A stretch of 64,000 nt of DNA from Flavobacterium alkalisoli. Lineage in GTDB: Bacteria; Bacteroidota; Bacteroidia; Flavobacteriales; Flavobacteriaceae. Position 1 is the first letter of the stretch. Each line of letters opens with the position of its first letter. Below are positions 41,321 through 52,100 of this stretch, piece by piece. Both the position numbers and the translations under genes were made by a program. The DNA is taken from positions 2,232,001-2,296,000 of the forward strand of contig NZ_CP042831.1 of NCBI RefSeq assembly GCF_008000935.1. The letters are read 5' to 3'. The notes beneath the pieces are model-generated. The model searched no databases. It was not told the DNA's origin and saw only the letters and a program-made list of their open reading frames with translations.

Positions 41321-42100
41321 TCAATTTGAATATACCTTAATGTAGTCTATTACATACTCCTGAGGGAAAATGCTGTCGTCTACTTCAGGCCCGCCAAAGT
41401 TTCCTCCAACGGCTACATTCACTAAAAAGTAAAAAGGCTGGTTGTAGGGCCAAACCTCCTGGGTTTTGTTTTTCGGTACAAACTTGTAAACCGAATTGCC
41501 ATCTACAAAAAACTCAATAAAGTCTTCTGTCCAGTCTATTGCATAGGTATGAAAACCCTGCTCTATATCTTTAATTTCTGTTTTCTTTGTATTAATGGTG
41601 TTACCATGACTATCCTGTGTATGTAAAGATGTAAAAGCCATATGCGGCTCTTTACCCACATACTCCAAAATGTCAATCTCGCCGGCCATTGGCCAGCCTA
41701 CTTCACCAATGTTAGAACCTAGCATCCAAAAAGCGGGCCAAATTCCGTTTCCTGTAGGAATTTTTGCTCTTGCTTCTATATAACCGTACTTAAATTCTTT
41801 GTTACCCTTTGTGGTTAAGCGGGTTGAGGTATAAGTAGAATCATTTTCTTTTTTTGCGGTAATTATAAGATTACCGTTTTCTACCCTGTGATTGGTTTTG
41901 GTATATACCTGGCGCTCATTATTACCCCAGCCACAAATGTTAGGGCAGCCGTCGCCAAGCTCATAATTCCATACTGTTTCGTTAAGGGCAGTACCGTCAA
42001 AATTTTCTTCCCACAGCAGTTCGCGCTCATTTTCTTTTTTGCTTTCACTACAGGAAACAAAAGCAGCGGTTATAAGGAAAAGGAATGATAGTTTCTTCAT
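41321..42100 (-). CDS. GH16 laminarinase-type lipoprotein, short form
   Basis: The 259-residue protein has a lipoprotein signal (FVSC, C17) and a single GH16 jelly-roll. The catalytic motif is GEIDILEYVG (E141, D143, E146), preceded by NGIWPAFWMLGSN and followed by GFHTYAIDWTEDFIEFFVDG. GH16 members cleave beta-1,3- and mixed beta-1,3/1,4-glucans. It is the last gene of locus 2, 7 bp after the GH3 gene, so it is probably an endo-laminarinase working with the GH3 exo-enzyme. All catalytic residues are present. Confidence 0.92.
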   Translation of the reverse strand: MKKLSFLFLITAAFVSCSESKKENERELLWEENFDGTALNETVWNYELGDGCPNICGWGNNERQVYTKTNHRVENGNLIITAKKENDSTYTSTRLTTKGNKEFKYGYIEARAKIPTGNGIWPAFWMLGSNIGEVGWPMAGEIDILEYVGKEPHMAFTSLHTQDSHGNTINTKKTEIKDIEQGFHTYAIDWTEDFIEFFVDGNSVYKFVPKNKTQEVWPYNQPFYFLVNVAVGGNFGGPEVDDSIFPQEYVIDYIKVYSN

Positions 42101-42107
42101 AAATTTT

Positions 42108-44399
42108 CTAATTAGAATAAGTAAAACCTGCCTCCAGCGATGCTTTAGAGTCTCCGCCTACATAAACCTTAAAGTCTCCCGGCTCAGCCTCCCATCTGTT
42201 GTTTGCAGTATAAAATTCAATTGTCTTTTTGTTAATCTCAAAGCTTACGGTCTTTGTCTCTCCGGCTTTAATCTCGGTAAGTTCAAAACCTTTAAGTTCC
42301 CTAACCGGCCTTGTTACCGATCCGAATAAATCCTGTAGGTACATTTGCACCACTTCTTTACCATCTGTTTTTCCGGTATTAGTAACATCAATGCTTACGG
42401 TTATGTTTCCGTTAGCGTTAAGTGCTTTATTACTAAGCCTTAGGTTACTGTATTTAAAAGTAGTGTAGCTTAAGCCGTAACCAAACGGATATAGCGGGTC
42501 GTTGCTCTCATCTGTATAATGCGACCAGAAAACACTGTCTCCGCCATTATAGTTTGGCCTGCCTGTGCTTTTGTGGTTGTAGTATAAAGGCATTTGCCCT
42601 ACAACTCTGGGAAAGCTCATAGGAAGCTTACCACTTGGGTTATAATCACCATACAATACCTGAGCTATAGCATTACCGCTTTCGGTACCTAAGTGCCAGG
42701 CTTCAACAATGGCAGGGATATTTTTATCAGCCCATGTTATGGCGAGCGGCCTGCCATTGGTTAAAACCAGAACAATGTTTGGATTGGTTTTGTGTACTGT
42801 TTCCAGCAATTCTTGCTGTACACCCGGTAAACCTAAATCGGTACGGCTTCTTCCTTCGCCTGTCTGCAAACCGTGTTCACCAAGCACCATAATAACCACA
42901 TCGGCATTTTTAGCAGCATTAACAGCTGCTTCAAACTCGCTTTTGTCGGTCATGTTTATTTTTGTCTCAACGGTAAATGCAGGGGTGCCCAATGCAACAT
43001 CAGCACCCTTTGCATATACCAGTTCATTGCCTTTGTATTGTTCAAGCCCTTCCATAACCGATACGGCTGTACCATCATCGGCGCCTATTCTCCAGCTTCC
43101 AAGCGGACTCGTTTTATCGGTAGCCAGTGCCCCGATAACAGCTATCTTTTGTCCCTGTTTTTTTAAAGGGAGTACATTGTTTTCGTTTTTAAGCAGCACG
43201 ATGGATTTTTTTGCCATATCCAGCACTCCGTCGTGGAATTCTTTTTTGCCAACAGTGGCTTTTTCACGTGCTTCGTCGCAGTATTTATAAGGGTTGTCAA
43301 ATAGGCCTAGCTGAAACTTAACCCTAAGTATACGTCGTGCGGCATCGTTTATTTTTTCTTCCGATACTTTTCCTTCTTTAACCAGTTGTGCTAAATATTC
43401 TACATAGCCATGAGATTCCATATCCATGTCAGATCCTGCATTGGCAGCAAATTGTGCAGCCTGTTTCAGGTTTTCGGCATAGCCGTGATTAACCATCTCT
43501 CCCATAGAACCCCAGTCTGAAACCACAAAACCTTTAAAGTCCCATTCTTTTTTAAGGACTTCTGTTTGCAGGTATGCATTTCCTGTGGCAGGTATTCCGT
43601 CAAGATCGTTAAAAGAGTTCATAAATGTAAGTGCCCCTGCATCGGCAGCTGCCTTAAAAGGGGGGAGGATGATGTTGTGTAAGGTGTTTTTATTTACATC
43701 TACGGTATTATAGTCTCTACCTGATTCGGCAAATCCATAACCGGCAAAATGCTTAACGCAGGCCGCAACATTTAATTCTCCTAAATCACCCTGAAAGCCT
43801 TTTACCCTTGCAACGCCTATAGCGCTACCCAGATAAGTGTCTTCACCAGAGCCTTCCATAACACGCCCCCAGCGGGCATCGCGTGTTACATCTACCATTG
43901 GGGCAAACGTCCAGTTAAGTCCCGATGCTGCAGCTTCGGCAGCGGCAATGGCAGCAGAGTTTTCTATAGCTTCCATATCCCAGCTGGCAGCTTCGGCAAG
44001 CGGAATAGGGCTTATAGTTTTGTATCCGTGAATAACATCGTAGCCAAAAATAACAGGTATTCGCAGCCTTGTTTCTTCTACGGCAATTTTTTGTAATGCC
44101 CTAACGTCTTTTACACCCCTTACATTTAGCATAGAGCCTACCCAGCCTTTTTTAATGTGCTCATATTTTATGGCAGCATCGCCATCTTTAGGAGCAGGGC
44201 CGGTAACGTTCCAAAAACCGTTGTACTGGTTCATCTGGCCTATTTTTTCCTCAAGGGTCATTAGGTTAAGAACCGAATCTACTTTGCGGTCTATGGGCAA
44301 TTGTTTTTCCTTTACGGAAACCATATCCTGTTTAGCAGTACCGCAGCCTATGGCAATAAGGGTGGCTGCCAAAACATATTTTGGTAAATTAAATTTCAT
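42108..44399 (-). CDS. GH3 family beta-glucosidase lipoprotein, locus 2
   Basis: The 763-residue protein has a lipoprotein signal (LIAIGC, C19) and the full GH3 layout: GYDVIHGYKTISPIPLAEAA, FAPMVDVTRDARWGR, nucleophile in GFVVSDWGSMGEM (D295), second domain with GPSGKLPMSFPRVVG-like residues, and a C-terminal FN3-like domain. It should trim beta-glucan oligomers to glucose. The SDW nucleophile context differs from TDY in the locus 1 GH3, so the two probably prefer different linkages. A perfect hairpin precedes it in the operon. Confidence 0.93.
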   Translation of the reverse strand: MKFNLPKYVLAATLIAIGCGTAKQDMVSVKEKQLPIDRKVDSVLNLMTLEEKIGQMNQYNGFWNVTGPAPKDGDAAIKYEHIKKGWVGSMLNVRGVKDVRALQKIAVEETRLRIPVIFGYDVIHGYKTISPIPLAEAASWDMEAIENSAAIAAAEAAASGLNWTFAPMVDVTRDARWGRVMEGSGEDTYLGSAIGVARVKGFQGDLGELNVAACVKHFAGYGFAESGRDYNTVDVNKNTLHNIILPPFKAAADAGALTFMNSFNDLDGIPATGNAYLQTEVLKKEWDFKGFVVSDWGSMGEMVNHGYAENLKQAAQFAANAGSDMDMESHGYVEYLAQLVKEGKVSEEKINDAARRILRVKFQLGLFDNPYKYCDEAREKATVGKKEFHDGVLDMAKKSIVLLKNENNVLPLKKQGQKIAVIGALATDKTSPLGSWRIGADDGTAVSVMEGLEQYKGNELVYAKGADVALGTPAFTVETKINMTDKSEFEAAVNAAKNADVVIMVLGEHGLQTGEGRSRTDLGLPGVQQELLETVHKTNPNIVLVLTNGRPLAITWADKNIPAIVEAWHLGTESGNAIAQVLYGDYNPSGKLPMSFPRVVGQMPLYYNHKSTGRPNYNGGDSVFWSHYTDESNDPLYPFGYGLSYTTFKYSNLRLSNKALNANGNITVSIDVTNTGKTDGKEVVQMYLQDLFGSVTRPVRELKGFELTEIKAGETKTVSFEINKKTIEFYTANNRWEAEPGDFKVYVGGDSKASLEAGFTYSN

Positions 44400-44424
44400 T
44401 ATGAGATTGTATGATTAGTATAAA

Positions 44425-44449
44425 GAAAGGCCGGCCGTACCGGCCTTTC
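44425..44449 (-). repeat. Intercistronic hairpin between GH16 and GH3 genes of locus 2
   Basis: GAAAGGCCGG (44425-44434) and CCGGCCTTTC (44440-44449) are exact 10-bp arms with a 5-base loop. It has no clear T-run. As with the hairpin in locus 1, it may set relative mRNA levels instead of ending transcription. Confidence 0.72.
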
Positions 44450-44483
44450 AGTTACTATGAAGTAAATTAACTATGAAAAAACA

Positions 44484-46136
44484 CTATTGATATACCTTAA
44501 CATAATCAACTTCCATTGTAGACTGGGTAAAAGAAGAATCTATTTCTCCGCCAAAGTTTCCGCCCATAGCCACATTAAATATCAGGAAGAAATCGCTGTT
44601 AAATGGTGTTTCGCTACTGTTAGTAAAACTGTGGAACTCATTACCGTCTACAAAGAATCTTATTTTTGTAGGACTCCATATTGCACTGTAGATGTGGAAT
44701 TCATCTGAAACTCCTGCTACAGTTGTAGAACCTGTATTGCCATTTCCTCCCGAGTTACCCGGATAGTGAAGCGTACCGTGAATTGTATTTTGCTGGTTGC
44801 CCACATGCTCCATGATATCTATTTCACCACAACCTGGCCACACATTTGTAGCATAGTCAGATCCAAGCATCCATAATGCCGGCCATGTACCGCCACCTGT
44901 AGGCAGTTTAGCCCTTATTTCTACTTTACCGTAAGTAAAATCAAACTTTCCTTCTGTTTTCATTCTTGCAGAAGTGTAATCAAACCCGTTAGAGTTTTCT
45001 GCTTTAGCAGTAATTTTAAGCATTCCGCCTTCTACTACTGCATTGTCTGCAAGGTAATATTGTTGTTCATTGTTACCCCAGCCGTTTGATCCGTTGCCTA
45101 GTTCCATAGTCCATTTGCTGGCATCAGGAGCACCGTCTGTATCAAAATCGTCAGACCATACAATAGTATCATAATCAGGCTCTTCGCCTCCGTTACCACC
45201 CTGCTCATCAACAGGAGTAGTGGTAAAGATATGGTACCATGCAAGTGCTTCGTTACCACCCATTACGGCTCTAACGTGCATTTCGTTTTCTGTAATAGAA
45301 AGTATTTCATAAGTAGAAGTACCTATGTAGTAACCCATAAAGCCACCATCGCTAAAGTCCATAACAGTACCTCTTTTCTGATCATCAGGAACAAGAGAGC
45401 TTGATGGGCCTAAGCTTACCACTTTTTGACCTGAAGTATCGTAAGGTGAACACTGGTCTGTTGTAGATGTACTACCACCCACACTGTTAAATGAAGCATT
45501 AAAGAAGGTATTACCGCCGTTATCAAGCGTGAATTTTATAATTCCGTTATCAAGCGAGAATGTTAATACGTTTTCATACAAACAGCTGCTGGCAGGATCT
45601 CCTGCTTTTTCAAACGGCGCCGCAGCGTAGTAGCTAGGTACTCCTGTATTGTCTGAAGTATCGTTAGGGCCTACACCAAGATGGCCCGGAGCCGCAGCAT
45701 ACCAGTACCATACTTTTGATGTTCCTCCTGTTAGTAACTGTACACCTTCGTCATCAGAGAAGTTACTTAGTACAGTAACCTCAAAACTTGTAGATGTTGT
45801 TACACCACCTGTACCGTTAGCAAGTACTGTTACAGTATAAGTGTTTACTCCGTTTTGAGTAAACCTTTTTGATACTATACCCGATGGTGAGTTAGTTGAC
45901 GATCCGTCGCTGAAAAGGTATTTGTAGCTGATTGCATTATCGGCAGTAGCCGTAAAGTTTACAATACCCGATCCGTCTCCGTCAGGGTTTTCGGCATCCT
46001 GGCCTGCAATTTCATAATCAACCGTTAGGTTGGTAGGGGCAGTTATGTCCCCAAAGGTTGCATCGTCTTCCTGACATGCCCATAGCACGGCTACAAAGGC
46101 AAACAGAAATCCTAATTTTGTTATATATGTTTTCAT
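44484..46136 (-). CDS. GH16 lipoprotein with PKD-like domain, long form
   Basis: The 550-residue protein has a lipoprotein signal (LWAC, C21), a PKD-like domain (about 32-124), a middle domain of unknown type (about 130-310), and a C-terminal GH16 domain. The GH16 catalytic motif is CGEIDIMEHVG (E438, D440, E443), with TWPALWMLGSD and FHIYSAIWSPTKIRFFVDG. It likely sits on the outer surface and cuts laminarin to oligomers for the SusCD system. It is 10 bp after the glycan-binding lipoprotein gene. Confidence 0.92.
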   Translation of the reverse strand: MKTYITKLGFLFAFVAVLWACQEDDATFGDITAPTNLTVDYEIAGQDAENPDGDGSGIVNFTATADNAISYKYLFSDGSSTNSPSGIVSKRFTQNGVNTYTVTVLANGTGGVTTSTSFEVTVLSNFSDDEGVQLLTGGTSKVWYWYAAAPGHLGVGPNDTSDNTGVPSYYAAAPFEKAGDPASSCLYENVLTFSLDNGIIKFTLDNGGNTFFNASFNSVGGSTSTTDQCSPYDTSGQKVVSLGPSSSLVPDDQKRGTVMDFSDGGFMGYYIGTSTYEILSITENEMHVRAVMGGNEALAWYHIFTTTPVDEQGGNGGEEPDYDTIVWSDDFDTDGAPDASKWTMELGNGSNGWGNNEQQYYLADNAVVEGGMLKITAKAENSNGFDYTSARMKTEGKFDFTYGKVEIRAKLPTGGGTWPALWMLGSDYATNVWPGCGEIDIMEHVGNQQNTIHGTLHYPGNSGGNGNTGSTTVAGVSDEFHIYSAIWSPTKIRFFVDGNEFHSFTNSSETPFNSDFFLIFNVAMGGNFGGEIDSSFTQSTMEVDYVKVYQ

Positions 46137-46146
46137 AAGCTATTTT

Positions 46147-47697
46147 TTAGTTTGTAAGTTCTATATCATCAAAATAGTAGGTTGCACCTGTTCCCGGCTG
46201 GTTAAAGTCGAAGAAAAGAACCACGTTTTGAAAGTTTGCAGAATTATCTATTCCTGTAAAGTCATATACAAGCTCTTCCCACTGGTTAGCTACTGTAGTA
46301 GTTGCAGGAAGTTCTGTAGTTATTGTAGCACCGTTGTTTTCCAGTTTTAAAAGAACAGTAATACCTGCCTGTGGTGACCAAACTTTCATTTTTATTTTTT
46401 GCTGAGTAGAGAAATCTATTGGAGCTACAAGCGGCATATGTACACCTGCCCATGTTTCTGCTCCGTTATTTTTAACTACCTGACCTACAAATCCGCTGGT
46501 GTTTATACCAGACTGATCCGGGTTAGCCACTTTTGCACCAAAAGCATTACCAAATCCGTTAAAGGTATACTCAATGTCATACTCAAAGTTTAACGGAATA
46601 ACCACTGCTTGTGCCGGAGCTGCCAGTTTAATGTCATCGAAATAATAAGTTTCACCAGAACCGTTTACCCCAAAGTTAAAGAACAGTACGATTCTGCCAT
46701 ATTCATTGTTAGTATCAATAGCAGAGAAGTCGTAAGTAAGTTCTTCCCACTGGTTAGCTGTTGTAGTAACCTGGTCTACTTCATAATTAATATTAGAGTC
46801 AGCAAGGTTTTCAACTTTAAATTTAACGGTTACTCCCGCAGCAGGAGACCATACTTTAAGCTTAACCTGGTTAAGTGAAGCAAAGTCTATAGGAGCGTCA
46901 AGTGCAAGTGAAGTACCTGCCCAAACTTCCGCTCCCGCATTTTTAACCTGCTGTCCAACCATAGTACTTGTATTGATGCCAGACTGATCTGGGTTTGCTA
47001 CAACTGATGTGGTAGCGTTACCAAAATCGCCAAACGCATAGTTTAGGGTTGAATTTTCAAAATCAACAGGTAATAATAACGGGTTGGTTATAGTAACCTG
47101 TTGTGTTACTGTTGTTGTAGCTGCACCACCACTAAAGGCAGTAACAGTAACATCATAAGTACCTATGTCAGAATAAGTGTATGATACCTGATCTCCTTCG
47201 TTAAACTGTACAGGAGCTGCAGATTCGTCTTCACCAAAGGTTACTTCATAAAATGTCTCATAATCGGCAGTAGCAGATACATTGATTGTAAAAGGATCAC
47301 CGTTTACCGTAGCAATGTTTACTGAAAGATTTTCTGGAGCAACAAAAGTTACTGTAAGCTGCTCGATTATTTCGGTTTGCTTACCGGTAATACCGTTACC
47401 TACAATTTTTACATCATAAACACCTTCTGCATAGTTGTGCTGGGCTTTTTGTCCCGGTGTTACTGTTGCAGGATCCGGTGTACCGTCGCCAAAATAGATA
47501 CTGTAATTAGCTACACCTTCGCCATTAGGCTGTATGGTTACTAAACCTGTGTTGTCCTGAGTAATGGTAAACAGTGCCGACAGGTTAGTAGGTGCAGGAG
47601 CATTATCCAGAAATCCTGAATCAAACTCATCATCGTTACAGGCTGTAAACAACGCCGTAACAAACAATAATGTAATTATATATTTTAAACTTTTCAT
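46147..47697 (-). CDS. Surface glycan-binding lipoprotein with two PKD and two tandem CBM-like domains
   Basis: The 516-residue protein has a lipoprotein signal (LFTAC, C20). Residues about 34-118 and 119-204 are PKD-like. Residues about 207-360 and 363-516 are a tandem repeat: VANPDQSGINTS, then VWSPAAGVTVKFKVEN in the first and VWSPQAGITVLLKLEN in the second, each ending in YYFDDI. This is the SusE/SusF-like position, directly after susD, so it should hold laminarin on the cell surface. No catalytic residues are seen. Its role is inferred from context. Confidence 0.88.
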   Translation of the reverse strand: MKSLKYIITLLFVTALFTACNDDEFDSGFLDNAPAPTNLSALFTITQDNTGLVTIQPNGEGVANYSIYFGDGTPDPATVTPGQKAQHNYAEGVYDVKIVGNGITGKQTEIIEQLTVTFVAPENLSVNIATVNGDPFTINVSATADYETFYEVTFGEDESAAPVQFNEGDQVSYTYSDIGTYDVTVTAFSGGAATTTVTQQVTITNPLLLPVDFENSTLNYAFGDFGNATTSVVANPDQSGINTSTMVGQQVKNAGAEVWAGTSLALDAPIDFASLNQVKLKVWSPAAGVTVKFKVENLADSNINYEVDQVTTTANQWEELTYDFSAIDTNNEYGRIVLFFNFGVNGSGETYYFDDIKLAAPAQAVVIPLNFEYDIEYTFNGFGNAFGAKVANPDQSGINTSGFVGQVVKNNGAETWAGVHMPLVAPIDFSTQQKIKMKVWSPQAGITVLLKLENNGATITTELPATTTVANQWEELVYDFTGIDNSANFQNVVLFFDFNQPGTGATYYFDDIELTN

Positions 47698-47709
47698 ATC
47701 AGTAGCATA

Positions 47710-49191
47710 TTAGTAGTTAGGATTTTGTTCCCACAGTCCGTTAGAGAACTGTATCTCTTCGATAGGAATAGGGAATACTTCATTTTTATTAGCAGTAAAT
47801 CCAGGGATTGTACCTGAAGCCTGTCCTGTTCTTACAAGGTCAAAGAAACGGTGTCCTTCACCTAAAAGCTCAAGCCTTCTCTCGTTTAGGATAGCGCTTG
47901 TTAACGCATCTCCTGCACCTGCAAGATCATGATTCTGGTCGCCAAAAGCTCTTCTCCTAACTTCGTTAACATACTCTAACGCCTTAACGCTGTTGCCTGT
48001 TCTGCTGTAAGCCTCTGCAGCCATAAGCAGTACATCTGCATAACGTATAGCACGATAGTTATTAGGGTTGGTAAGGTTTAAGTCTCCCGCCGCCTGTTCG
48101 CTTCTTTTTCTAGGTATGTACTTTCTGTTAAAGTATCCTGTGTCTTTATAACCAGGGCCATAAGTAGCACCTGTTTCGGCGTTCCATGCAACCATATCAA
48201 GAATGGTAACATCTTTTCTCATGTCGCCGGCAGCATATATTGAAGCAGCTTCTTCAGTAGGAACATTGAAACTGAATCCTGAAGTATATTCCGGTCCGTT
48301 ATAGTTTCTTGGCCCGCTAAAACCAACAGCTACGTTACCTTCACTACACTGAAGACAGCCAAATCCTGCACCTTCCACATCAGTATACTGTACTTCAAAT
48401 ACCGATTCCGGACCATTTTCACCAAGTTCTTCAAAAAGGTTCATGTAGTCTTCACCTTGTGTAAGAGAATACATTCCGCTGTTTATTACATTTTCAAGCA
48501 TAGGGCCTGCTAATGCATAATCTCCTTTATAAAGGTAAACTTTTCCTAAAAGAGCCTGTGCAGCTCCTTTAGTTACCCTGCCTGTTTGAGGTGCTGTAGG
48601 AGCTAAGTCTGCAATTGCCATTTCAAGATCACTTATGATAGAAGCATAAACTTCATCAGTACTGGCTCTTGGTATAGTGCTTTCATCTCCAAGGGTAAAT
48701 CTTGAGTCTCCCTTAAGAGGAATACCTCCAAACCATTTTAAAAGTTCAAAGTTATAGTAAGCATGTAAAAAACGGGCTTCTGCTATAATTTGTGCTTTAC
48801 CTTCAAAATCGGTTTTGTCTTTAAATTCAAGTATGTAAGCTGCCCTGTTTACACCAGCAAACATCCAGTTCCATACATCCCTAAGGTTAGAGTTAACCGG
48901 AGTATGAGTCATTTCATCTATCTGCTGCCAGCCAATAACGTCGTTAGCGCTCTCACCGCCCGATAAAGTGTTATCTGAGGCAATTTCACCAAGAATAACA
49001 TTTACATAAGATGACTGAAGGATATCGTAAGCCGCAATAAGTGCATAGTTGTAATCTTCTTCAGAATTAAAGTAATTGTCTGAAGAAATACTATACAAAG
49101 GAGCTCTCTCTAAAAAGTCGTCGCTGCAGGAAATATTTGTTACTGCAAGTATACTGAAAGCCATAAAGGCTGTGATAATTTTTCTTTTCAT
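47710..49191 (-). CDS. susD: SusD-like surface glycan-binding lipoprotein, locus 2
   Basis: The 493-residue protein has a lipoprotein signal (NISC, C22) and the SusD/RagB fold. Characteristic pieces are DDFLERAPLYSISSDNYFNS, EARFLHAYYNFELLKWFGGI, GAAQALLGKVYLYKGDYALA and the C-terminal NERRLELLGEGHRFFDLVRT then EVFPIPIEEI. It pairs with the upstream SusC, 4 bp away. It probably binds laminarin-type beta-1,3/1,6-glucan given the GH16 and GH3 genes that follow. Confidence 0.95.
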   Translation of the reverse strand: MKRKIITAFMAFSILAVTNISCSDDFLERAPLYSISSDNYFNSEEDYNYALIAAYDILQSSYVNVILGEIASDNTLSGGESANDVIGWQQIDEMTHTPVNSNLRDVWNWMFAGVNRAAYILEFKDKTDFEGKAQIIAEARFLHAYYNFELLKWFGGIPLKGDSRFTLGDESTIPRASTDEVYASIISDLEMAIADLAPTAPQTGRVTKGAAQALLGKVYLYKGDYALAGPMLENVINSGMYSLTQGEDYMNLFEELGENGPESVFEVQYTDVEGAGFGCLQCSEGNVAVGFSGPRNYNGPEYTSGFSFNVPTEEAASIYAAGDMRKDVTILDMVAWNAETGATYGPGYKDTGYFNRKYIPRKRSEQAAGDLNLTNPNNYRAIRYADVLLMAAEAYSRTGNSVKALEYVNEVRRRAFGDQNHDLAGAGDALTSAILNERRLELLGEGHRFFDLVRTGQASGTIPGFTANKNEVFPIPIEEIQFSNGLWEQNPNY

Positions 49192-49195
49192 TTTT

Positions 49196-52100
49196 TTAGA
49201 AATTTAGGTTTAAACCAATTAAGTATGTTCTTGGAACAGGGTAGAAACCAAAGTCGATACCTGATGAAAGCGGAGCACCGCTGGAAGCACCCGGATCAAA
49301 ACCACTGTATTTAGTAAATGTATACAGGTTATTAACGCCTGCATATAATCTAAGTTTAGTAATACCTGCTCTTTGTGTAAAGTCAGGATTGATAGTATAA
49401 CCTAACTGAACATTTTGTATTCTAAGGTATGAAGCATCTTCAACAAAGAAATCAGAGAAAACATTGTTTGAAGTTGCAGCTGTAGTCATTCTTGGTACAC
49501 TGTTACTTGTACCTTCGCCTGTCCAACGGTTAAGTGTATAATTCATTCTGTTTACGTCGGTAAGGTTTCTTTCATAGTTTCTTACCATATCGTTGCCTAA
49601 TGATGCAAAAGTATAAACGGCAAAGTCAAATCCTTTATAATCTAACTGTAGGTTAAAGCCCATAGTTGCATCAGGAATAGGATCTCCAATTTCTGTACGG
49701 TCATCAGCGTTTACCACACCATCACCATTAGTATCTACAAAACGGATATCACCAGGTTGTGCAGGGGCGCCAAGTGCCGATTGGTCAGGATGGGCAGCTA
49801 CTTCGTCAGCATTTTGGAAGATACCATCTGTTTGGTAACCGTAGAAGTACCCCATTGGGTGTCCTACTTCCATTCTCGTAGGTTGTGGCTGGCCTACACC
49901 AAACTCACCGCCTCCATAAAACCCGGTACCATTCTTTACCTCGGTAACTTCATTGTTTATAAAGGTAACATTATAGCTCGCTTTAATATGAAAATCGTTT
50001 CCAATAGTATTATCATAAGTAAGGGCAAGTTCAACACCTTTATTTACAACGGTACCTGCATTAAGAGTAGGATTTTGTCCGCCTGGACCATAAGTTCCTA
50101 ATATACCTGATACAGGAATGCCGGGAATTAAAAGGTTTGCTCTAGTATCTTCAAAATAATCTGCTACAAATTGCAGTTTGTCATTAAAGAAGTTAAGGTC
50201 AATACCTACATCCAGTTTTCTTGCTTCTTCCCATTTAAGATTTGGGTTAGGTAATGCACCTGTAGCAAAACCATTTACTAATGTCCCGCCAAAAATATAA
50301 GTAGCTTCACCATCTAAAAGGCCAAGATATTTATTAGAATCAAATCGGTCACTACCAAGTACACCGTAACTGGCTCTTAATTTTGCAAAGCTAAGAATAG
50401 CGTTTTCTTTGTTGAAGAAATTTTCTTCTGAAAGCACCCAACCTCCAGTAACTGATGGGAAGTAAGCTACACGGTTATTAGATCCGAATTTTGTTGATGA
50501 ATCCCTTCTAATCATACCTGATACAAGGTATTTACCTTTGTAGTCATACTGAATTCTTCCAAAGTATGACACTCTTCTGTCATCGTAAGAATAAGATCCG
50601 GCTGTTTTGCTGTCTGAAAATCCTGTAGTAAGGTTTATGTCGGCAAACTCCCAAGAGTTGTTAGGCACATCAAATCCAGTAGCATAAAGACCTTTACCCC
50701 ATGTTTTAAATATGGTTGTACCTAAAGTACCAGTAAAGTTATGTGCTTCATTTAGAGATAATTTGTAGGTAGCAAAGGCATCAAAAGTATAATCGTTATC
50801 GTCAAAAGCATTTTGGTTTACAGTACTTCTCACATTATCAAATACTTTACCTCCGTAAGATATTTGTTTGTTAAATATCCTCTCGTCCCTGTTTTGTGTG
50901 TTAAAACCTACACGACCTGTTACAGTAAGGTTTTTGATTACCTCATAATCAGCACCAAAGGTTCCGCTTAATTTCTTAAGGTTGTAATCATTATAAGTGT
51001 TAGCTATTTGTGCAAGCGGGTTAATTATCTCGTTACCAAGGTTACTTCCCGGTATTGTAGAACTACCTGTTGGTAATACTGTAAAGTCACCATTTGCATC
51101 ATAGGGAGTATAGATAGAAGGAGTATTAATAGCATTGAATAATACCGATCCCAATACATTTTCGTTAAACCCTTGTGTATCTGTAGTAAGATAAATAAGG
51201 TTAGTGAACATTTTAAGTTTTTCGGTTAAATCGGCATTTAATGAAATACGGGCAGTATTACGCTCAAAATGCGACTTGTCTCCACCTATAATACCATCCT
51301 GGTCAAGGTGAGAGCCACTCACTCGATAAGTAATTTTATCGCTACCTCCTGCAATAGAAAGATCGTGGTTAATGATTGGAACACCTGTGTCAAACACTTC
51401 ATCCTGCCAGTCTGTACCTTCACCTAGAGAAGATACGTTAGGGAAAGGTATAGGCTGCCCTCCGTTAGCATACTTTTCGTTTAATAAAAGAGCATACTCT
51501 GTAGCATTTAGCAACGGAAGTTTTCTTGTAGTTTCCTGGAAACCTGTGTACGTGTTATAAGAGAACGATGTTTTAGAGTTTTTCTTTCCTTTTTTAGTAG
51601 TAACAAGTATAACACCATTTGCACCGCTGGTACCATAAATAGCAGCCTGAGCATCTTTTAGTACTGTAATGTTTTCTATATCGGTAGCATTAATATCACT
51701 AAGGCTTCCTATATAACCATCTATTAGTACTAATGGTGCATTGTCTCCGTTAGTGGCTATACCTCTAATTCTTACGTCAAGTGCAGCACCCGGTTTACCC
51801 GATTGTGTTGTAACATTAACACCACTTACAGTACCCTGTAAAGCCTGTTCAACTTTAACGGGTCTCATGTCTTCCAGTGTTTTGCTGCTAACAACACTTA
51901 CAGCACCTGTAACTTCTTTTTTACGTTGTGTACCATAACCTATCACTACAACTTCATCTAAGGTTTTGGCGTTTTCTGTCATTGAAACCGATATGTTTCC
52001 GGTTCCAGTAACATCTTTTATTATGGTATCATAACCTATAAAACTAAAAACAAGTTTCGAACCCACAGGAGCTTTAATGATATAGTTACCATCGATGTCC

